64,000 nucleotides of DNA, taken from the NCBI RefSeq assembly GCF_022758295.1, contig NZ_JALDWJ010000001.1:434001-498000 (forward strand). Direction: 5' to 3'. This DNA comes from Lysobacter sp. CFH 32150. GTDB taxonomy: Bacteria; Pseudomonadota; Gammaproteobacteria; Xanthomonadales; Xanthomonadaceae. The first letter of the stretch is position 1. Each line of letters begins with the position of its first letter. Under the pieces are notes generated by a model. It saw only the letters and a list, made by a program, of their open reading frames with translations. It ran no database searches and was not told where the DNA came from. Positions 30,972 through 38,398 of this stretch are shown one piece after another. The translations under genes and the position numbers were made by a program.

Positions 30972-30985
30972 ATGAACTGTTAGAT
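30949..30985 (-). repeat. attC half-site 2
   Basis: Only the right half is recognisable: CGGCTTCGGCTTGAATGAAC followed by TGTTAGAT, with core GTTAGAT; the left half is replaced by VOC coding sequence (TCGCGAAAACGG retains a trace). Confidence 0.7.
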
Positions 30986-30994
30986 CACGCAGCC

Positions 30995-31282
30995 ATGTCA
31001 GAACACGACGCACTAAGAATCAATTGCAAGACACACGGCGGCGCCTGTATTGCTGCTGTTGTCTGCGGCCACATGATCGAGTCCAAAGTCCTACCTGTGG
31101 GCTTTGTCGAGAACAGTAGCGATCCAAACGATCTGCAGGCCTGGTGCGAGGATTGCGAGGCGATGTTCTTGCGTGAGGACGATAAGACAGAAGCATTCTG
31201 TGGGTTCAATAACAGGAAAATTGTCTGCGCGGCCTGCTATCTGGAGCTCAAGTCAAGACACTCCCGGGGTTTCAACACATGA
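30995..31282 (+). CDS. Cys-rich hypothetical protein, cassette 2
   Basis: 95 residues from ATG at 30995 (a TTG inside the attC, at 30968, is in frame and would add nine residues). Seven cysteines with spacing suggesting metal binding: CKTHGGAC, AVVCGHMI, WCEDCE, and IVCAACY near the C-terminus, plus a conserved-looking SSDPNDLQAWCEDCEAMF. No function known to me. Lower GC than the flanking chromosome, as expected of a captured cassette. Confidence 0.75.
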   Translation: MSEHDALRINCKTHGGACIAAVVCGHMIESKVLPVGFVENSSDPNDLQAWCEDCEAMFLREDDKTEAFCGFNNRKIVCAACYLELKSRHSRGFNT

Positions 31283-31304
31283 TTATCAGTTACTCGGGGG
31301 CGCG

Positions 31305-31364
31305 GTCTAACAGTTCATTCAAGCCGAAGGCGCTTCTCGGCTCGGCTTAATTCTAGCGTTAGCC
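31305..31364 (+). repeat. attC site 3
   Basis: Complete site: GTCTAAC at 31305, CATTCAAGCCGAAGG / CTCGGCTTAATTC arms, and GTTAGCC core at 31358. Plus orientation, matching the gene before it. Confidence 0.9.
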
Positions 31365-31378
31365 GTCACTGGTGGCTC

Positions 31379-31978
31379 ATGGAAAAGCTCGACCTAAAAG
31401 CTGAGTTCAAGCAACTCTACAGACCATCCGCCAAGGAAGTTTCTGAGGTGAATGTTCCTCAGTTCAGCTTTCTAATGATCGACGGCGAAGGCGACCCCAA
31501 CACCTCACAGATGTGCAAGGGAGCCGTAGAAGCTCTTTTTTCTGTCTCTTACGCCGTAAAGTTCTCAACCAAGAAGGACAGTGGCATCGACTATGTTGTG
31601 ATGCCGCTTGAAGGTCTGTGGTGGGCAGATGACATGTCCAGCTTCCAAAAAGCCGAAAAGCGAAATGGAAATGGACACTAATGATCATGCAGCCATCATT
31701 CGTGACCAAAGATCAAATTGAGTCAACTGTGCATAACATTCGGCCCAAGAAAGACCTACCTGGGATTAAAGGGCTTCGCTTTGAGAAATTCAGAGAGGGG
31801 CGCTGTACGCAGCTTCTGCACATTGGTCCATTAAGAGGGGCCAACCATTCAACGCGTTCATGAGTACGTCGCAAGCCGCTCTGCTCTTAGGGGAAAGCAC
31901 CACGAGATTTACTTGTCAGATGTTCGCAGGGCATCGCCAGACAGGTGGAAGACGATAGTTCGACAAGCAATGGAGTGA
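31379..31978 (+). pseudogene. GyrI-like small-molecule-binding protein, two frameshifts, cassette 3
   Basis: The segment 31379-31681 encodes MEKLDLKAEFKQLYRPSAKE ... EGLWWADDMSSFQK. The frame then moves to 31650-31863 (AKWKWTLMIMQPSFVTKDQI ... LHIGPL), and finally to a third segment (EGPTIQRVHEYVASRSALRG ... RQAME, stop at 31976-31978). Joined, these give a protein of about 200 residues resembling the GyrI-like ligand-binding family. The first break is at an AAAAA run near 31646-31651 and the second near AAGAGGGG at about 31827-31834; both may be real decay or homopolymer sequencing errors. Confidence 0.8.
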
Positions 31979-31979
31979 C

Positions 31980-32022
31980 GGCTAACAATTCATTCGAGTC
32001 GCGGCTTAATTCAGCGTTAGAC
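31980..32022 (+). repeat. attC site 4 (short)
   Basis: GGCTAAC, CAATTCATTCGAGTCG, CGGCTTAATTCAGC, GTTAGAC. Plus orientation; the central stem is shortened so the site is only 43 bp. Confidence 0.85.
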
Positions 32023-32031
32023 CGCAGACCG

Positions 32032-32412
32032 CTACTGCCCCTTCGGTGGCTCCCACAGCTCGATCTTGTTGCCTTCAGGATCGATCACCCACCCAAACTT
32101 GCCTTGCTCCGAGCTCTCGGTCTTGTCTACGACATTGCACCCTTCACCCTTGAGGACTGCGAGTAGCTCATCAAGATTCTCAACTCGGTAGTTGATCATG
32201 AATGCGGCAGAGCTGGGCTGCATGTAGTTCGTGTCTTGGGCAAACGGGCTCCAAACGGTAGTTCCAGGCTCGCTACCTTCTCCGCCCCAATGGAAAAGAG
32301 CACCGCCCCAGTCGGTAACGTCAAGGCCCAAGTGGTTCTTGTACCAGGCGCTTAGGGCCTTCGGGTCCGCAGACTTGAAGAAGATGCCGCCGATGCCGGT
32401 CACACGCTTCAT
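32032..32412 (-). CDS. VOC family protein (glyoxalase-like), cassette 4
   Basis: 126 residues; AAGGA is well placed before the ATG at 32412. Starts MKRVTGIGGIFFKSADPKAL (VOC beta-alpha-beta unit) and ends GWVIDPEGNKIELWEPP, a standard metal-ligand/closing motif with Glu. Enzymatic activity unknown. The gene points left although the attC on its 3' side is plus-oriented, so this is where array polarity switches. Confidence 0.88.
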   Translation of the reverse strand: MKRVTGIGGIFFKSADPKALSAWYKNHLGLDVTDWGGALFHWGGEGSEPGTTVWSPFAQDTNYMQPSSAAFMINYRVENLDELLAVLKGEGCNVVDKTESSEQGKFGWVIDPEGNKIELWEPPKGQ

Positions 32413-32453
32413 GGGAGTTCCTTGTGGGTCGCTACGATGGTTTGTTCTGCGGT

Positions 32454-32503
32454 ATGACTAAGCGGCGGCGCGAAGCAGCTTCGGCTTGAATGAATTGTTA
32501 GGC
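32454..32503 (-). repeat. attC site 5
   Basis: Minus-oriented: GACTAAGCGGCGGCGCGAAG, then CTTCGGCTTGAATGAATT, core GTTAGGC at 32497. The outer left core is degenerate. Confidence 0.82.
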
Positions 32504-32516
32504 GCCGTTTGCATAC

Positions 32517-33020
32517 TCACTGGATGGTTTGTCTGGTCATGAGTGTGTCTGCATGACGGTGAACAACTCGCCATCCCTCCGGCTCTCGCCTAAAAATCGT
32601 AGTGACTCGGTAGTCTCGCTTTGATTGCGCAGGATTTCCCGGGGGATAGAAGAGTATGTGTTCATATTGAACTATATAGGCGAAGTCGCCACGCACTGTT
32701 TTTTGAATTAGCTCAATGTCTTTGGATCCTTTGGAGAACTGCGAGCTAGCCCAGTCCAACCTTGCACTGACATTGCTCCATCCTTTAGCTGTCTCGCCGC
32801 CAGCTGCGCCAGATAGCGTCACGTCATCCGCATGAGACCAGAGCTCTTTTACTGCACCTGGCTGGCCGTCATAGAACTTTGTTGCCGCCTCGGCATACTT
32901 GACGAGCATCGTATCCAAGTCGGCTGTTTTGGCGATTTGAGATGGGGGCTCTGCACCATGACTGTGGCCCGCAAAAATCAGGAGGGCGATTGCAATGAGG
33001 ACACATTGGAATGGCTTCAT
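32517..33020 (-). CDS. Secreted SnoaL/DUF4440-like protein, cassette 5
   Basis: 167 residues from ATG at 33020 (GGAG six bases upstream; an in-frame TTG lies at 33032). N-terminal signal peptide MKPFQCVLIAIALLIFAGHS then GAEPPSQ. The mature part has the NTF2-like cone fold pattern: YAEAATKFYDGQPGAVKELW early, HILFYPPG mid, and closing FRREPEGWRVVHRHAD. Family members are enzymes, immunity proteins or stress proteins; no specific role can be assigned. Confidence 0.83.
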   Translation of the reverse strand: MKPFQCVLIAIALLIFAGHSHGAEPPSQIAKTADLDTMLVKYAEAATKFYDGQPGAVKELWSHADDVTLSGAAGGETAKGWSNVSARLDWASSQFSKGSKDIELIQKTVRGDFAYIVQYEHILFYPPGNPAQSKRDYRVTTIFRREPEGWRVVHRHADTLMTRQTIQ

Positions 33021-33049
33021 GTTCGGCTCCAACGAAAGATTGGTACGGC

Positions 33050-33108
33050 GCCTAACATCTGACTAAGCGGAGCCGCGAAGCGGCTTCGGCTTGAATGAAC
33101 TGTTAGAC
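33050..33108 (-). repeat. attC site 6
   Basis: Complete minus-oriented site: GCCTAAC at 33050, GCCGCGAAGCGGC stem, GGCTTGAATGAACT, core GTTAGAC at 33102. Confidence 0.92.
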
Positions 33109-33555
33109 ATTGGTCTTTATGCTCGATGGAAGGACTATGAAGTCCTCCGTCTTTTCCAGCAAATTCATCACAGCAAGGAGCGGCGGCGGCGGTGCGACGA
33201 GCTTGCGCTCATCGAGGTGCAACCATCCTCCGAGACTCGTTACTCGTGCGCACAGCTTCCCATCTGGACGGAAGATTTCGTGCCTGAGGAGAAAGCGGCT
33301 GCCATCCAATGCGTGGCCAGCGATTGAATAGGTCACTGTAATGTGTTGCTGCAGATAAACCTCGGCGAAGTACTCGACCTCGTCCTTCTTCACTACTGGA
33401 CCAATCCTGAGGCGCGAGAACTCTTCAACAGGAAATCCACTTTCGATCAGGAACATCTGTCGAACATCGGCAGATTTGTCGAGGTATGCCGTGTTCTTCA
33501 TGTGGGAGTTGAAATCCATGTCCGCCCAGCCCGCGTAAAGCGTCTTGATGTACAT
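33103..33555 (-). CDS. Hotdog-fold acyl-CoA thioesterase, cassette 6a
   Basis: 150 residues. WADMDFNSHMKNTAYLDKSA is the 4HBT-type active-site helix with Asp and the HM-N-A-Y pattern, and AEVYLQQHITVTYSIAG and FLLRHEIFRPDG continue the hotdog fold. Likely cleaves an acyl-CoA in the cytoplasm. The TAA stop is formed by the attC core, as often seen in cassettes. Confidence 0.87.
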   Translation of the reverse strand: MYIKTLYAGWADMDFNSHMKNTAYLDKSADVRQMFLIESGFPVEEFSRLRIGPVVKKDEVEYFAEVYLQQHITVTYSIAGHALDGSRFLLRHEIFRPDGKLCARVTSLGGWLHLDERKLVAPPPPLLAVMNLLEKTEDFIVLPSSIKTNV

Positions 33556-33593
33556 GTCGTTTCATCCTCATGCGCGAGAAGGGACATCGCAGC

Positions 33594-34268
33594 TTAATCA
33601 GGTTGCAGCAACTTGAGGCTCTTCAGAATCTCATGATCGCCAACCGAGGATATACCGTTAGGTTGTGCGCGTTTTTCAAGCTGTTCGAACAGGGCTACAA
33701 ACTGGCCTGCACGTGTATCAGTGTCAGGCGACCAAGCCTTCGCACAGTTTTCCTGGGATGTTTGAAAGTAATAGGTCGTCCCATCCAGCCCGAGCGGGAG
33801 TTCCGCTTGAGCGTGTTTGATGTCATTGGCCAGAATCAATGGCAACTGACGTGCGATTTCGCTGGAAACGCGGGAATGATGCACAGCAGGGACGCCCTTC
33901 GTGTTTAGCGTGGGAGGTGGCTTGCCACCCATTTCATAGATTGGGAACTCCAGGACGAAATAGTAGAGGTCTTCGCCGATGAGGCGGATGGCCACTGTCG
34001 GTGAAAAAGAAGGACTTACGGTAATTGAGGCGGTTGGCGTCCCCGGCAAGTATTGTTTAAGCAGAGCGTCTATGTCGCTCGGGCGATATCGCCCGCAAGG
34101 CGATAGCCCGGTTGCGTACATGGCCTCAAGTCTTCGCTCTTCGCGCGCGGCCCACTCCTGACGAATCAATGGAATGGCAACTGCACTGAATGCAGCAATT
34201 GAGATGGCAGCTGCAGCAAGCGCAATTCTGCGCCAGTCCAGCCTTTGCTTTGGGTTAGGTGTGCGCAT
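33594..34268 (-). CDS. Membrane-anchored hypothetical protein, cassette 6b
   Basis: 224 residues from ATG at 34268 (in-frame TTG at 34274). A single hydrophobic helix at about 14-34 (IALAAAAISIAAFSAVAIPL) after a basic N-terminus implies an inner-membrane anchor with a periplasmic domain. Two Cys (SPCGRYRP and ENCAKAW) could form a disulfide. No family recognised. No attC lies between it and the thioesterase, so the two share one cassette. Confidence 0.7.
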   Translation of the reverse strand: MRTPNPKQRLDWRRIALAAAAISIAAFSAVAIPLIRQEWAAREERRLEAMYATGLSPCGRYRPSDIDALLKQYLPGTPTASITVSPSFSPTVAIRLIGEDLYYFVLEFPIYEMGGKPPPTLNTKGVPAVHHSRVSSEIARQLPLILANDIKHAQAELPLGLDGTTYYFQTSQENCAKAWSPDTDTRAGQFVALFEQLEKRAQPNGISSVGDHEILKSLKLLQPD

Positions 34269-34280
34269 GATCAACCAGTG

Positions 34281-34335
34281 GGACTAATAACCAAGCCGAG
34301 CGGCAAAGCGGCTTCGGCTTGAATGCGTTGCCAGG
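34281..34335 (-). repeat. attC site 7
   Basis: Minus-oriented: ACTAATAACCAAGCCGAGCG, GCAAAGCGGCTTCGGCTTGA, core GTTGCCA at 34327; partly degenerate cores. Confidence 0.8.
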
Positions 34336-34349
34336 GGTCGCCGCCATTT

Positions 34350-34730
34350 TCAACCCCAGCGCGTGGCGTTCTTGGGGAACCCAGGGCGCTGAACCCGGAC
34401 AACGCAAAAGCGCTGCCCAGTAGGGGCCTGCATCACCACCCAGCGTTCCAAACGCTCTACGACTTCTGCTCCCAGAGCCTCCAAGCGGACAACCTCGGCT
34501 GGAATATCGTCGGTTTCAATGTCGATATGAACCCGGCTCTCATGTTCGACGCGCTGGATCTGGACAATGGGTTCATCCGGGGGAGTTTCCAGCATGCGGT
34601 AGTTTCCGCGCGTCCCGGGGTGGTCGGGGTCGACTGCACGGCCAAGCGCATCGGCCCAGAACCTGGCCGCCTGATCAACATCCGATGTGCGGCAATCAAT
34701 CAAAAGTGCGCAGAGGCGGGAGTGGTGCAT
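34350..34730 (-). CDS. VOC family protein, cassette 7
   Basis: 126 residues from ATG at 34730, with GAGG upstream. Pattern CRTSDVDQAARFWADALGR then HIDIETDDIPAEVVRLEALG is that of the VOC/glyoxalase_6 subgroup, ending APTGQRFCVVRVQ. Third VOC protein of this array and not closely similar to the other two. Substrate unknown. Confidence 0.85.
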   Translation of the reverse strand: MHHSRLCALLIDCRTSDVDQAARFWADALGRAVDPDHPGTRGNYRMLETPPDEPIVQIQRVEHESRVHIDIETDDIPAEVVRLEALGAEVVERLERWVVMQAPTGQRFCVVRVQRPGFPKNATRWG

Positions 34731-34767
34731 AAGAACCTCTTTGGAATGCGGCAGTATGCGGGGCGGC

Positions 34768-34827
34768 ACCTAACGCCTAAATTAAGCCGAGCCGCGAAGC
34801 GGCTTCTGCTTGAGTGAATTGTTAGGC
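34768..34827 (-). repeat. attC site 8
   Basis: Complete minus-oriented site: ACCTAAC, GCCTAAATTAAGCCGAGCCG, CTTCTGCTTGAGTGAATT, core GTTAGGC at 34821. Confidence 0.92.
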
Positions 34828-35649
34828 GGCTCCTTCGGTGGGCGGAGGCGCTTCGATGGCTTTTGTGAATTCGTTTGAGCCGGAAACCCAGCCGAGTAGA
34901 ACTTCGACAGCCAAGAGAGAAGCATCGTGATTGCTTCTGGGCAGGCCAGATCCGATGGGCTCGCTCATACAATCCGCCAGCAAGACACATAAGTAATCTC
35001 TGAACATGGCGTCTCTGACCGTCGAGTCCACGCAGATGCTTGTGGTGCAGCCGGCGATGATCAGGTGCTTGATGCCCATCTTCTTGAGCCTGGCATCCAA
35101 GTCGGTTTCGTAGAAGCCGCTGAATCGCGTTTTGTAGACAAGATCATCGCCGGGCTCCGGCCTGAGCTCGGGGACGATGTCTGTGTTCCAGGTGTCACGG
35201 ACCAGAATCCGGCTTTTCCTACCGTCAGGGGCATCAACGGCCTTTCCAACGCCCAACCGCAGATGACGCACCCGATTCACAGAGTCGGGAGCACCTAGAT
35301 CCGAGAGATCGGGACGATACCCCATCTTGAGGTATACGATCCTAATGCCCGCGTGGCGGGCCGAGGCTAGGACTCTTGCCGTGGGGCCGATCACTCTTTG
35401 AATGCCGGAAATATCAATGCCGGCACGGTCGAACATGCCGCCCTTAGCGCCAAAGTCATTCTGCATGTCGACTACGATTACCGCGGCCGTAGCGGTATCA
35501 ATCGCGATCGGTTCTGGTTTTGCGTCGAGCGTGACAACCCGACCTTTCTTTGATTTCTTGAGTACGAGATCCTTCGCTGCCGCAACCAAGGGGAGTGTAG
35601 CCATAACTGCGAGCGCCTGACGACGTGTGAATTTATGTGACATGTTCAC
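34822..35649 (-). CDS. Tat-exported isochorismatase-like cysteine hydrolase, cassette 8
   Basis: 275 residues; GTG at 35649 has AGGAG at optimal spacing (ATG at 35643 is the alternative). The N-terminus KFTRRQALAVMATLPLVAAA is a twin-arginine signal. The hydrolase domain has all three catalytic elements: Asp in VVVDMQNDF, Lys in YKTRFSGFYETD, and Cys in IAGCTTSICVDSTVRDA. Such enzymes hydrolyse amides or ester-like bonds (nicotinamidase, N-carbamoylsarcosine amidase types). Export by Tat is unusual for the family. The stop lies in the attC core. Confidence 0.87.
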   Translation of the reverse strand: MNMSHKFTRRQALAVMATLPLVAAAKDLVLKKSKKGRVVTLDAKPEPIAIDTATAAVIVVDMQNDFGAKGGMFDRAGIDISGIQRVIGPTARVLASARHAGIRIVYLKMGYRPDLSDLGAPDSVNRVRHLRLGVGKAVDAPDGRKSRILVRDTWNTDIVPELRPEPGDDLVYKTRFSGFYETDLDARLKKMGIKHLIIAGCTTSICVDSTVRDAMFRDYLCVLLADCMSEPIGSGLPRSNHDASLLAVEVLLGWVSGSNEFTKAIEAPPPTEGAA

Positions 35650-35687
35650 TCATCTCTCCTTGTGCAAGTGGAAGTCGGTTGTAAGAC

Positions 35688-35747
35688 GCCTAACGCCTGA
35701 ATTAAGCCGAGCCGCGAAGCAGCTTCGGCTTGAATGAATTGTTGGCA
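35688..35747 (-). repeat. attC site 9
   Basis: Minus-oriented: GCCTAAC, GCCTGAATTAAGCCGAGCCG, GCTTCGGCTTGAATGAATT, core GTTGGCA (last base off consensus). Confidence 0.9.
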
Positions 35748-35781
35748 CCCGAGTTGCTTGTGACATGGGCGCATGAACGGG

Positions 35782-36132
35782 TCACCGCCGCAGAATCTTG
35801 TCCAGCGCCTTACCCTTTGCGAGCTCATCAATGAGCTTGTCCAAGTAGCGGATCTTCTGCATGAGCGGGTTCTCGATCTCCTCCACTCGAATGCCGCACA
35901 CCACGCCCTTGATGAGCGAAGCATTTGGATTGATCGCTGGCGCTTGGGCGAAGAAGGTTTCAAGGTCGCTTTCACTTCCTATCTGATGCCGTAGTCCTTC
36001 TTGGCTGTAGCCCGTCAACCAGCAGATGATTCGATCGAGTTCTTCTTTCGAGCGGTTCTTGGATTCTGCCTTCTTAACGTACAGGGGGTACAAGCTCGAG
36101 AACTTGATTTTGAAGACTCTGTCCTGGCGCAT
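35782..36132 (-). CDS. DUF2200 family protein, cassette 9
   Basis: 116 residues from ATG at 36132 with GGAGG upstream. Begins [20 protein letters not shown] and contains [28 protein letters not shown] and the near-invariant [20 protein letters not shown], a pattern I recognise as DUF2200. Members are small, widespread and uncharacterised. Last gene of the recognisable cassette series. Confidence 0.87.
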   Translation of the reverse strand: MRQDRVFKIKFSSLYPLYVKKAESKNRSKEELDRIICWLTGYSQEGLRHQIGSESDLETFFAQAPAINPNASLIKGVVCGIRVEEIENPLMQKIRYLDKLIDELAKGKALDKILRR

Positions 36133-36178
36133 TGCCACACCTCCGCTAGATTTAGGCTCGACGCGCAAGCACTGCGGG

Positions 36179-36225
36179 CGCTAACACCTGAACTAAGCCG
36201 AGCCGCGGAGCGATGCCATGCGCAA
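36179..36225 (-). repeat. attC remnant 10 (truncated)
   Basis: Left half only: CGCTAAC, ACCTGAACTAAGCCGAGCCG, CGGAGCG; beyond about 36215 the sequence no longer matches. The following bases to 36370 show no gene. It marks the right end of the array. Confidence 0.7.
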
Positions 36226-36370
36226 GCCTCATTGCTTCTCTATGGGGCGTTGCCCCAGATGTTGCGCGTGCTGTGTCCAGCGCCCCTCCCAACGGCAAAG
36301 CGCCAGGACATCCATCGCGTCGAAGCGATGCTAGAACTCTTCCAGGGTGCGCTCCAGTGCCGCTCCCCAG

Positions 36371-36964
36371 CTATTTCTTTGCCGTCGCATGGATCTTCTC
36401 GCCTCTGGCCAGCATCCCGACGAACTTTTCGATCCGTGCCTGGCGCGTCTCCGGCTTCTTCGCGGTGTGGACTCGCCAGCAGACCGCGTAGCGATTGGTC
36501 TTGTCGAGCGCCTCGAAGAACAGCCTGGCCTTCTTGTTCTTCGCCAATGCGGCCAGCAGGTCGTCCGGTGGCGCCATGTTGCTCGCAGAATCGTACGCGG
36601 CGTGCCATCGCCCGTCCGCCTTCGCCGCCTCGACTTCCCGCAACCCGGCCGGCTGCATCCTGCCAGCGGCGATCAGCGCCTCGACCTTGGCGATATTGAT
36701 CTTCGACCACAGGCTCTTGGGTTTGCGCGGCGTGAAGCGCTGCAGGAAATACTGCTCATCGCAGGCGTGCTTCAACCCATCGATCCAGCCATGGCATAGC
36801 GCCACATCCAGCGCTTCGGCATAACTCACTGATACGACGCCCTGCCCTTTCTTGGCGATCTTCAACCAGGCGCCTGCGTCGCCGACATGTGCAACCAGCC
36901 ATTTCTCCCAGGCGGCAGCATCACGGAACAGCTTGGTCGGCACGTCGGTGGTGGGTTTCGTCAT
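36371..36964 (-). CDS. YdeI/OmpD-associated family protein
   Basis: 197 residues from ATG at 36964 (MTKPTTDVPTKLF). Features: WEKWLVAHVGDAGAWLKIAK, YAEALDVALCHGWIDG and RRFT-like QRFTPRKPKSLWSKIN, then a C-terminal helical tail with WRVHTAKKPETRQARIEKFV. The family is common in proteobacteria and uncharacterised. Its high GC fits the chromosome rather than the cassettes, so it is probably the flank of the array. Confidence 0.87.
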   Translation of the reverse strand: MTKPTTDVPTKLFRDAAAWEKWLVAHVGDAGAWLKIAKKGQGVVSVSYAEALDVALCHGWIDGLKHACDEQYFLQRFTPRKPKSLWSKINIAKVEALIAAGRMQPAGLREVEAAKADGRWHAAYDSASNMAPPDDLLAALAKNKKARLFFEALDKTNRYAVCWRVHTAKKPETRQARIEKFVGMLARGEKIHATAKK

Positions 36965-37016
36965 GTTGTCACTCTGTCGCTGCCAGTAGATGTCGGTCGC
37001 GATGGACACGCTATGC

Positions 37017-38339
37017 CTACGGGGCAGCGAAGGCTGGTGCTTGGGCCTGATTCCGTTCCGCGGCCTGCCGTGCCTGCAAGTTGATGTTCACCTGTTCCAA
37101 CTGCTCGCTACTCTCTCGCACTGGCTGAGTGATCGCTTGCTTCGTGCTGATCGCGTCCGTGTTCTTGTTTATCGGTGGATCATCTCGGCTCGGATTCACC
37201 TGCACTGCGCGCGCCAAGGTCCCATCATTGTTCAATTCCACCCGATCCACCCGGGTGATGCCTTCGCGCCTGGCCTCCACCACCAGGGCCGCGGCAAGAT
37301 TCACGCTGTGCACGCCAGGACCGATCTTGCGTCCCTCTTCTGCTTGGTGTACTGCTTTCAAGGCCTGTTCGTACAAGGCGTGGTCCGGGTGGTTCGGATC
37401 GGTCACCTGCGGTTTGTGGTTTGGTTGGCGTAAAGCCTCTTGGGTCTTAGTGCCGACGATGCCGTCGACCTTCAGCCCATGGGCCTGCTGGAACGCCTCG
37501 ACGGCCTCTTTCGTGTGTTTGCCGAAATCGCCATCCGCTTTAAGCGCATGGCCTTGTGCGTCGCGGTAGCCCAGCTTGTTCAAAGACTGCTGTAGCTCGC
37601 GGATATCTGAGCCCTTTTCGTTCTGCTCCAGCAGGCCATTGGCGACACGGTGAGGCGAGTGCACGTCACGTGCGTCATGCGCATCAGGGACGTGGTGCTG
37701 TCCGCGTCGGTCAATCGCTTTTTCTTGCCCTGCCAACTCCAACAGATCTGCTTTCTCATGCTCCCCACGCTTCAACAAGCCGTCCCACAATTTCGGAGAT
37801 TTGCTGAAAAGTTGCTGATTGTGATTGATCTTATAATCCTGGACGGCCCCGACAATGTCCTTGTCGGAAAGTTCGGACAGCTTGTAATCCTTTCCGAACT
37901 TCTCCTGTAATCCTTTGTCAAAAATACTCGGCGTCAACCCTCTGAACTGAACGGATGTGCTCCATAAGGCGTCTTGGACAGCGGGACCGCGATCAGACAA
38001 ATCAAGACCGTTGGTTTTCAGCCTGCCAGCCTGCACGTCATAGTGCGTGCGCTTGATGAAATCGTGCTGATCTCGGGCGAACCCGGGGTCGGTCCTAGCT
38101 ATCTCACGCCATTCCGCATTGAACTCGGGCGTTGTCGGCTGCAACCCATCGAACCGGCTCTTGTATGGCGATTGATCGAGATACTCCTGCAGCGTTCCCA
38201 TTTTGCTGGATAGTTGATAAGAGCCGTAAGAAACGCCTCCTCTGTCACCCTTGCCCGTAGAAATCGTGCTCGCGCCACGGCCACCCGTCTCATATCGCTG
38301 TGATGACTGGCCGAGATACCAATCGTTTTGGTCCGCCAT
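37017..38339 (-). CDS. Putative X-T4SS antibacterial effector (cell-wall hydrolase with XVIPCD)
   Basis: 440 residues. N-terminal domain of about 200 residues starting with YETGGRGASTISTGKGDRGG and SYGSYQLSS, a pattern suggestive of a lysozyme-like hydrolase but not one I can place in a named family. A peptidoglycan-binding domain at about 240-300 (DIRELQQSLNKLGY, DGDFGKHTKEAVEAFQ, DGIVGTKTQEAL). The C-terminal 130 residues resemble the XVIPCD signal that VirD4 recognises: HPDHALYEQALKAV, ITRVDRVELNNDGTLARAVQ and a Gln-rich tail. No Sec signal, as expected for a T4SS substrate. It follows the putative immunity gene and would be injected into rival bacteria to attack peptidoglycan. Confidence 0.82.
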   Translation of the reverse strand: MADQNDWYLGQSSQRYETGGRGASTISTGKGDRGGVSYGSYQLSSKMGTLQEYLDQSPYKSRFDGLQPTTPEFNAEWREIARTDPGFARDQHDFIKRTHYDVQAGRLKTNGLDLSDRGPAVQDALWSTSVQFRGLTPSIFDKGLQEKFGKDYKLSELSDKDIVGAVQDYKINHNQQLFSKSPKLWDGLLKRGEHEKADLLELAGQEKAIDRRGQHHVPDAHDARDVHSPHRVANGLLEQNEKGSDIRELQQSLNKLGYRDAQGHALKADGDFGKHTKEAVEAFQQAHGLKVDGIVGTKTQEALRQPNHKPQVTDPNHPDHALYEQALKAVHQAEEGRKIGPGVHSVNLAAALVVEARREGITRVDRVELNNDGTLARAVQVNPSRDDPPINKNTDAISTKQAITQPVRESSEQLEQVNINLQARQAAERNQAQAPAFAAP

Positions 38340-38398
38340 GCTCTAACTCCTTTATAAAACAAGATCGTCCGTGCGGCTCCTACCAAAAGCAGATAGCT

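Larger units (their letters stand above)
30458..36225. mobile_element. Integron cassette array without integrase (CALIN)
   Basis: About ten attC-like sites occur with single-gene spacing over 5.8 kb, bounded by mtnC on the left and a ydeI-like gene on the right. Plus-oriented sites read CTAACA(A/G)TTCATTCAAGCCG ... CGGCTTAATTC...GCGTTAG, the same layout as the aadA attC; minus-oriented sites are the reverse complement. Genes between them are short, mostly promoter-poor, visibly lower in GC than the flanks and unrelated to each other. No tyrosine recombinase of IntI type exists within 30 kb on either side, so this is a CALIN. Two genes (33103-33555 and 34822-35649) use a stop codon formed by the attC core. 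Confidence 0.88.

Noticed and set aside
30458-36225. Regularly spaced repeats as a possible CRISPR array
   Set aside because: Repeats are imperfect, spacing is 380 to 1200 bp with genes in between, and arms end in CTAAC/GTTAG cores: attC sites, not CRISPR.
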